Below, one piece after another: positions 5,755 to 9,044 of a stretch of 9,044 bases of DNA. The DNA is from an uncultured Microbacteriaceae bacterium (GTDB lineage: Bacteria > Actinomycetota > Actinomycetes > Actinomycetales > Microbacteriaceae), in contig CAMLMQ010000117.1 in NCBI GenBank assembly GCA_946481135.1, positions 1 through 9,044 of the forward strand, given 5' to 3'. The first letter of the stretch is position 1, and the number at the start of each line of letters is the position of its first letter. The notes below the pieces were generated by a model that saw only the letters and a list, made by a program, of their open reading frames with translations, ran no database searches and had not been told where the DNA came from. The position numbers were made by a program, and so were the translations under genes.

Positions 5755-7139
5755 CGTTCACGCTCCTGACGCAGGCGGCGCACGTTGATGATCATCGCCG
5801 GCAGCACGAGCAGCAGCAGGAGGATCGCGAGCGCGCTGCCGAGCCCCTGGTCGTTGCCGCCGCCGAACGAGACCGTCCACATCTCGACGGCGATGACGTT
5901 CGCCGCCGGTTTGGAGGCGCCGGGTGGGATCACGTAGACGAGGTCGAAGATCTTGAGCACGTTGATGATGAGGGTGACGAGCACGACGACGAGCACGGGC
6001 GCGAGCAGCGGCGCGGTGATCTTCGTGAACACCTTCCACTCGTTGGCGCCGTCGGTGCGTGCGGCCTCCTGCAGCGACCGGTCGATCGCGGAGAGCCCCG
6101 ACGCGATCATGATCATCGCGAAGCCGGCCCAGATCCACACGTAGGAGAGGATGACGACGCTCGTGATGAACGCCGACGACAGCCACGAGACGCCCTGGCC
6201 GCCCGCGACGAAGTTCGTCGCCGGGAGGGCCACCGTGTAGGCGCCGTCGGGCAGCCCCTCGATGACGTAGGTGCCGTCGTCGCCGCTCGTCGCCGAGCCG
6301 ACGACGTCGCCGTTCTCGTCGACCGCGTGCACGGTCATGCCCGGCAGACCGAACTTGCCGTCCTCGATCTCGCCGGGGGTGCCGCCTCCGCCGCGGATGT
6401 TGTCGAGGAAGACCGTCCCGGCGATGCCGTCGGCGACCGGGTCGGCGCTCTCGACCTGGGTGGCGGTCTCGGGCACGTCGTCGGCGCGCACGCCGACGAG
6501 CGGGAAGTCCTGCGTGTCGCCGAGTTCGACCGGCGCGGGTCCCGCGACCGAGCCGCCCTCCTCGACGAGGCCCCCGTCGGGTCGCGGCCGCGCGCCCTCG
6601 TAGTTGGCGGCGCCGCCGGTGAACGCGTTCTCGACCGCGACGATCGCGGCATTGACCGCACCGAGCTCGGGGTTCTCCTGGAACAGCGACCGGAAGATGA
6701 CGCCCGCGGCGAGCATCGAGATCGCCATCGGCATGAAGACGATGAGCTTGAAGGCGGTGCCCCAGCGCACCTTGTCGGCGAGCACCGCGAAGATCAGGCC
6801 GAGGATGGTGCACACGGCCGGCGCGACGACCACCCAGATGACGTTGTTGCGGATGGCGGTGAACGTCGAGTCGTTCGTGAACATCCGCGCGTAGTTCTCG
6901 AACCCGACGAACTCCCCGCCCGCGCGGTCGAAGAGCGAGCGGATGAGCGTGTAGACGATCGGGTAGACGACGAACGCGCCGAGGAAGACGAGCGCGGGCG
7001 CGAGGAAGCCGAGCGCGATCGCGACTCGGCGCCACTGCGAGCCGGAGGATGCCGTGCGCTGGGGCGGGAGGGCCGGGGGAACCCGGCCCTCCTCCCCTGC
7101 CAGCGCGGGCGTCGCCACAGCGGGCGAGCTGCTGGACAT
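5751..7139 (-). CDS. Carbohydrate ABC transporter permease, MalF type, with large extracytoplasmic SdrD-B-like insertion
   Basis: 462-residue permease, much longer than the usual ~300. Core features are normal: a Pro/Ser-rich N-terminal tail, helices at about 41-66, 95-121, 129-152, 321-348, 379-404 and 434-453, and an EAA loop from residue 358 (EAARTDGANEWKVF; Gly364). The extra length lies between helices 3 and 4 (about residues 155-318), which topology places outside the membrane. Its first part (175-237) is a Gly/Pro/acidic linker. Its second part (239-311) resembles an SdrD-B/Cna-B or carboxypeptidase-regulatory prealbumin-like fold: GIAGTVFLDN, then KFGLPGMTVHAVDENGDVVG, then SGDDGTYVIEGLPDGAYTV. 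It could contact the binding protein, as the unrelated P2 loop of E. coli MalF does, but that loop follows an earlier helix. ATG at 7139 gives a family-like N-terminus, eight bases after the binding-protein stop. The frame is intact across the insertion. Confidence 0.92.
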   Translation of the reverse strand: MSSSSPAVATPALAGEEGRVPPALPPQRTASSGSQWRRVAIALGFLAPALVFLGAFVVYPIVYTLIRSLFDRAGGEFVGFENYARMFTNDSTFTAIRNNVIWVVVAPAVCTILGLIFAVLADKVRWGTAFKLIVFMPMAISMLAAGVIFRSLFQENPELGAVNAAIVAVENAFTGGAANYEGARPRPDGGLVEEGGSVAGPAPVELGDTQDFPLVGVRADDVPETATQVESADPVADGIAGTVFLDNIRGGGGTPGEIEDGKFGLPGMTVHAVDENGDVVGSATSGDDGTYVIEGLPDGAYTVALPATNFVAGGQGVSWLSSAFITSVVILSYVWIWAGFAMIMIASGLSAIDRSLQEAARTDGANEWKVFTKITAPLLAPVLVVVLVTLIINVLKIFDLVYVIPPGASKPAANVIAVEMWTVSFGGGNDQGLGSALAILLLLLVLPAMIINVRRLRQERER

Positions 7140-7147
7140 CGGGATGC

Positions 7148-8443
7148 CTAGCCGGCGTACGCGGCGACGGCGGCGTCCTCGAGCTTCTGCTGAGCGCCGG
7201 CGACATCCGACGGGTTCTGCAGGAACTCGATCATGACCTGCCAGAAGCCCTGACCCGGCGTGCCGCCGAACGCGCTCGGCGTCAGGTCGGACATGTCGAA
7301 TCGGAACGTCTCGGCGCCGACGAGCGCTTCGGCGATCTGCCGGGCGGTGTCGTCGGGGTAGAGCGAGGTGTCGACGTTCTGGTTCGGCGAGGTGAGGCCC
7401 CCGTTGGGCACCCACGCCTCGGCCGCCTCGGGCGTCGCGAGGAACGCCATGAGGGCCTGCGTGGCCTCGTCGTCGTTGAACGCGATCGCGACGTCGCCGC
7501 CGCCGACCACCGCGGGTGCGGAGCCGTTGATCGACGGGAAGTCGTAGAACAGGGCGTTCTCGCCGACGACGGAGTTGCCGTCATCCGCGATGTTGCCGGC
7601 CACGAAGTCGCCCTCGTACACGGTGCCCGCCTCGGGGTTCGCCCCGAAGACCGCCGGGATCGTGTCGGGGAAGGTGCGCTGCGCGGCACCGGGCTGCACG
7701 AGCGGCGTGCCCCACAGCGACGCGAGCACCTCGAGGGCCTCGGTGACGCTCGGGTCGGTCCACGGGATCTCGTGCGCCGTCAGCTGGTCGTACATGTCGC
7801 CGCCCGCGGTGCGCAGGTAGACGTTCTCGAACCAGTCGGTGAGCGGCCAGCCGACGTCGGCGCCGATCGAGATGCCGTAGTAGCCGGCATCCGACACGAT
7901 CTGCAGCTGCTCGAGGAAGCCGTCCCAGTCCTCGGGCACCTCGGCGCCGGCCTCGTCGTAGATGTCGGCGTTGTACCACATGGTCGACTTGTTGGCGGCC
8001 TTGAACCAGACGCCGTAGAGCTCGCCGTCGACGGTGCCGAGGTCGATCCAGTCCTGCGCGTAGTTGTCGGCGACGTTGGCCGCGGCGGTGTCGCTGAGCG
8101 GCACGAGCGCGCCGTCGGTCGCGAGCTGCTGCATGAGCGCGGGCTGCCCGACGACGGCGACGTCGGGCGGGTTGCCGCCCTCGACCTGCGTGTTGAGCGT
8201 GGTGGCTCCGTTGTCGCCGAAGCTCGTGTAGTTCACGGTGGCGCCGGTCTCCTGCTCGAAGACGTCGAGCACGGCCTCGAAGTTGGCCTGCTCGGCTCCC
8301 GACCAGGTGGCCGAGACCTCGAGCGTCTCGCCGGCGAAGTCTCCGCCGCCGGTTCCGCCGTCGCCTCCGGCGCATCCGGCGAGCACGAGGCCGGTGATCG
8401 CGATGCCCGCCACGGTGGCGGTGCGCGTTGCTGTGTTCCTCAT
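7148..8443 (-). CDS. Sugar ABC transporter solute-binding lipoprotein (CUT1, alpha-glucoside-binding-like)
   Basis: 431-residue extracellular sugar-binding protein anchored as a lipoprotein: the N-terminus has basic residues, a hydrophobic stretch and the lipobox LAGC with the modified Cys at residue 24, followed by a Gly-rich linker. The mature part follows the family-1 binding-protein plan: [23 protein letters not shown] near the N-terminus, a PDVAVV segment, and [16 protein letters not shown] from residue 143, which recalls AglE-type alpha-glucoside-binding proteins. The middle carries [18 protein letters not shown] and the C-terminus ends in AAVAAYAG. The ATG is supported by AAAGGGGA just upstream. 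It is the first gene of a three-gene operon with two permeases and no ATPase. Alpha-glucoside specificity is a guess from overall resemblance; maltose, trehalose or another oligosaccharide is possible. Confidence 0.93.
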   Translation of the reverse strand: MRNTATRTATVAGIAITGLVLAGCAGGDGGTGGGDFAGETLEVSATWSGAEQANFEAVLDVFEQETGATVNYTSFGDNGATTLNTQVEGGNPPDVAVVGQPALMQQLATDGALVPLSDTAAANVADNYAQDWIDLGTVDGELYGVWFKAANKSTMWYNADIYDEAGAEVPEDWDGFLEQLQIVSDAGYYGISIGADVGWPLTDWFENVYLRTAGGDMYDQLTAHEIPWTDPSVTEALEVLASLWGTPLVQPGAAQRTFPDTIPAVFGANPEAGTVYEGDFVAGNIADDGNSVVGENALFYDFPSINGSAPAVVGGGDVAIAFNDDEATQALMAFLATPEAAEAWVPNGGLTSPNQNVDTSLYPDDTARQIAEALVGAETFRFDMSDLTPSAFGGTPGQGFWQVMIEFLQNPSDVAGAQQKLEDAAVAAYAG

Positions 8444-9044
8444 CGTCGAGTTCCCCTTTCCGCGGGGAGCACACGACTCCCCCCGTCGACGCTAGGCCGG
8501 TGACCCGTGAACGGGGGAGGGCGTTGACGGATGCGGGGTACGCGAGCTAGGGCCGTGCGCCCCCAAACCCCCCATCGCGCCCCGCCCAGGGGGCGGTTAG
8601 GGCGCACACCGACTCCGGACCCGGTGGGGTCGACCATGTACGGGCCCTCGACCGGCACGCCGAGGTACGCGGCCTGCTCGGGGGTGAGCTGCGTGAGCTC
8701 GACCCCGAGGGCGGCGAGGTGCAGCCGCGCGACCTTCTCGTCGAGCACCTTCGGCAGCACGTACACCCCGACCGGGTACTCGGCCTGCTTCGTGTAGAGC
8801 TCGATCTGCGCGAGCACCTGATTCGAGAACGAGTTGCTCATGACGAACGAGGGGTGCCCGGTCGCGTTGCCGAGGTTCATGAGGCGCCCCTCGGAGAGCA
8901 CGAGGATGCTGCGCCCCGAGGGCATGCGCCACTCGTGCACCTGCGGCTTGATCTCGACCTTCGTGGCTCCGGGCAACGACTCCAGGCCCGCCATGTCGAT
9001 CTCGTTGTCGAAGTGGCCGACGTTCGCGACGATCGCCTGGTGCT
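8440..9044 (-). CDS. ahcY: S-adenosylhomocysteine hydrolase, 3' part, with aberrant C-terminus
   Basis: C-terminal third of adenosylhomocysteinase, the cytoplasmic NAD-dependent enzyme that splits S-adenosylhomocysteine into adenosine and homocysteine in the methyl cycle; its 5' part lies beyond the window. Diagnostic segments are [13 protein letters not shown] (9029-8995), [42 protein letters not shown] and [14 protein letters not shown]. The family then almost always ends K-x-D-H-Y-R-Y; here it reads M-V-D-P-T-G-S-G from 8637 and continues for about 65 Arg/Pro/Gly-rich residues without family character, through a hairpin at 8555-8607, to a TGA at 8440-8442 that overlaps the binding-protein ATG. 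The usual Lys and Tyr of that tail contact NAD of the neighbouring subunit, so the change would matter. It may be a sequence error, a recent mutation or a diverged copy. Identity is certain; the 3' boundary is not. Confidence 0.88.
   Translation of the reverse strand, partial: HQAIVANVGHFDNEIDMAGLESLPGATKVEIKPQVHEWRMPSGRSILVLSEGRLMNLGNATGHPSFVMSNSFSNQVLAQIELYTKQAEYPVGVYVLPKVLDEKVARLHLAALGVELTQLTPEQAAYLGVPVEGPYMVDPTGSGVGVRPNRPLGGARWGVWGRTALARVPRIRQRPPPFTGHRPSVDGGSRVLPAERGTRR
8451..8459 (-). promoter_or_regulatory. Strong ribosome-binding site of the sugar-binding protein gene
   Basis: On the minus strand, AAAGGGGAA precedes the ATG at 8443 by seven bases. It is the best Shine-Dalgarno match in the window and fixes the start of the binding-protein gene, the operon member normally needed in greatest amount. 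Confidence 0.75.
8489..8515 (-). promoter_or_regulatory. Candidate -10 element and operator-like palindrome upstream of the sugar operon
   Basis: On the minus strand, TAGCGT at 8489-8494 fits the TAnnnT -10 pattern and would give a leader of about 40 bases including the ribosome-binding site. No convincing -35 is seen. Just upstream, CCCGT-GA-ACGGG (8504-8515) is a perfect 5-bp dyad with a 2-base centre, a position suitable for a repressor operator. CUT1 operons in actinobacteria are usually controlled by LacI-type regulators, but no regulator gene is present in the window and the dyad lacks the central CG typical of LacI sites. Confidence 0.3.
8555..8607 (-). terminator. Nested hairpin, probable original terminator of ahcY
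   Basis: Outer stem GTGCGCCC (8555-8562) pairs with GGGCGCAC (8600-8607). Inside it, CCGCCC (8582-8587) pairs with GGGCGG (8591-8596) around a 3-base loop. It starts seven bases beyond where the ahcY stop codon would fall if the protein had its normal length (8614-8616). No T-tract follows. The current open frame reads straight through it, which is unusual for coding DNA and suggests the original stop lay before it. Confidence 0.5.

Noticed and set aside
3223..5769. An 848-codon plus-strand open frame crossing the SpoIIM, RDD and MalG-type genes.
   Set aside because: It runs across three well-supported genes and a palindromic repeat, with low-complexity composition; it is a GC-driven shadow.
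6185..6677. Interpreting the permease insertion as the E. coli MalF P2 loop.
   Set aside because: MalF P2 lies after the first core helix, whereas this insertion lies between core helices 3 and 4, and its GLPG/GTYxxxGLPxGxYTV pattern points to a different domain family.
7049..8503. A 484-codon plus-strand open frame opposite the sugar-binding protein.
   Set aside because: It is antisense to a lipoprotein with an obvious signal peptide and family motifs, and its own translation shows only Gly/Arg/Val/Asp-rich shadow sequence.
8524..8553. TTGACG followed 18 bases later by TAGGGC on the plus strand, resembling a promoter.
   Set aside because: It points into the 3' end of ahcY and no plus-strand gene follows; an antisense RNA is possible but unsupported.
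8597..8640. A simple one-base frameshift explaining the missing ahcY tail.
   Set aside because: Neither alternative frame downstream of EGPY encodes anything like K-x-D-H-Y-R-Y, so a single insertion or deletion does not restore the family C-terminus.

Overview
The window is GC-rich DNA (strong G/C preference at third codon positions, GTG starts, weak or absent Shine-Dalgarno sites on some genes) that reads like a chromosomal segment of a high-GC actinobacterium, most likely a member of the Microbacteriaceae. This placement rests on protein style, gene context and intergenic palindromes, not on a marker gene. Nine protein genes fill almost the whole window. There is no rRNA, tRNA, CRISPR array, transposase or phage gene, and no gene-free stretch above 300 bases.

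Left part (1-4762) is an envelope/membrane-associated island: the 3' two-thirds of a MoxR-type AAA+ ATPase, a DUF58 protein directly behind it, an aquaporin, then (opposite strand) a SpoIIM/DUF95 membrane protein, divergent by only 19 bases from an RDD-family membrane protein. MoxR, DUF58, SpoIIM-like and RDD genes commonly travel together in actinobacteria; here the aquaporin sits in the middle of the set. A perfect 17-bp hairpin and a second 19-bp palindrome separate the convergent aquaporin and SpoIIM genes.

Middle-right part (4870-8443, minus strand) is a sugar-uptake operon of the CUT1 type: a lipoprotein solute-binding protein, a MalF-type permease and a MalG-type permease, with an 8-base gap and then a 4-base stop/start overlap. 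No ATPase is encoded, so a shared MsiK-like ATPase elsewhere is inferred. The most unusual protein of the window is here: the MalF-type permease carries an insertion of about 160 residues between its third and fourth membrane helices, ending in an SdrD-B/prealbumin-like beta domain that must face the cell exterior. An elaborate four-armed palindrome (4756-4860) closes the operon against the convergent RDD gene and supplies the RDD stop codon.

Right edge (8440-9044, minus strand) is the 3' end of S-adenosylhomocysteine hydrolase. It is well conserved up to its 'VPVEGPY', but the nearly invariant C-terminal K-x-D-H-Y-R-Y is absent; the frame runs on through an apparent terminator hairpin and stops only inside the start codon of the binding-protein gene. 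This is either a real loss of a functionally important tail or a local sequence error.
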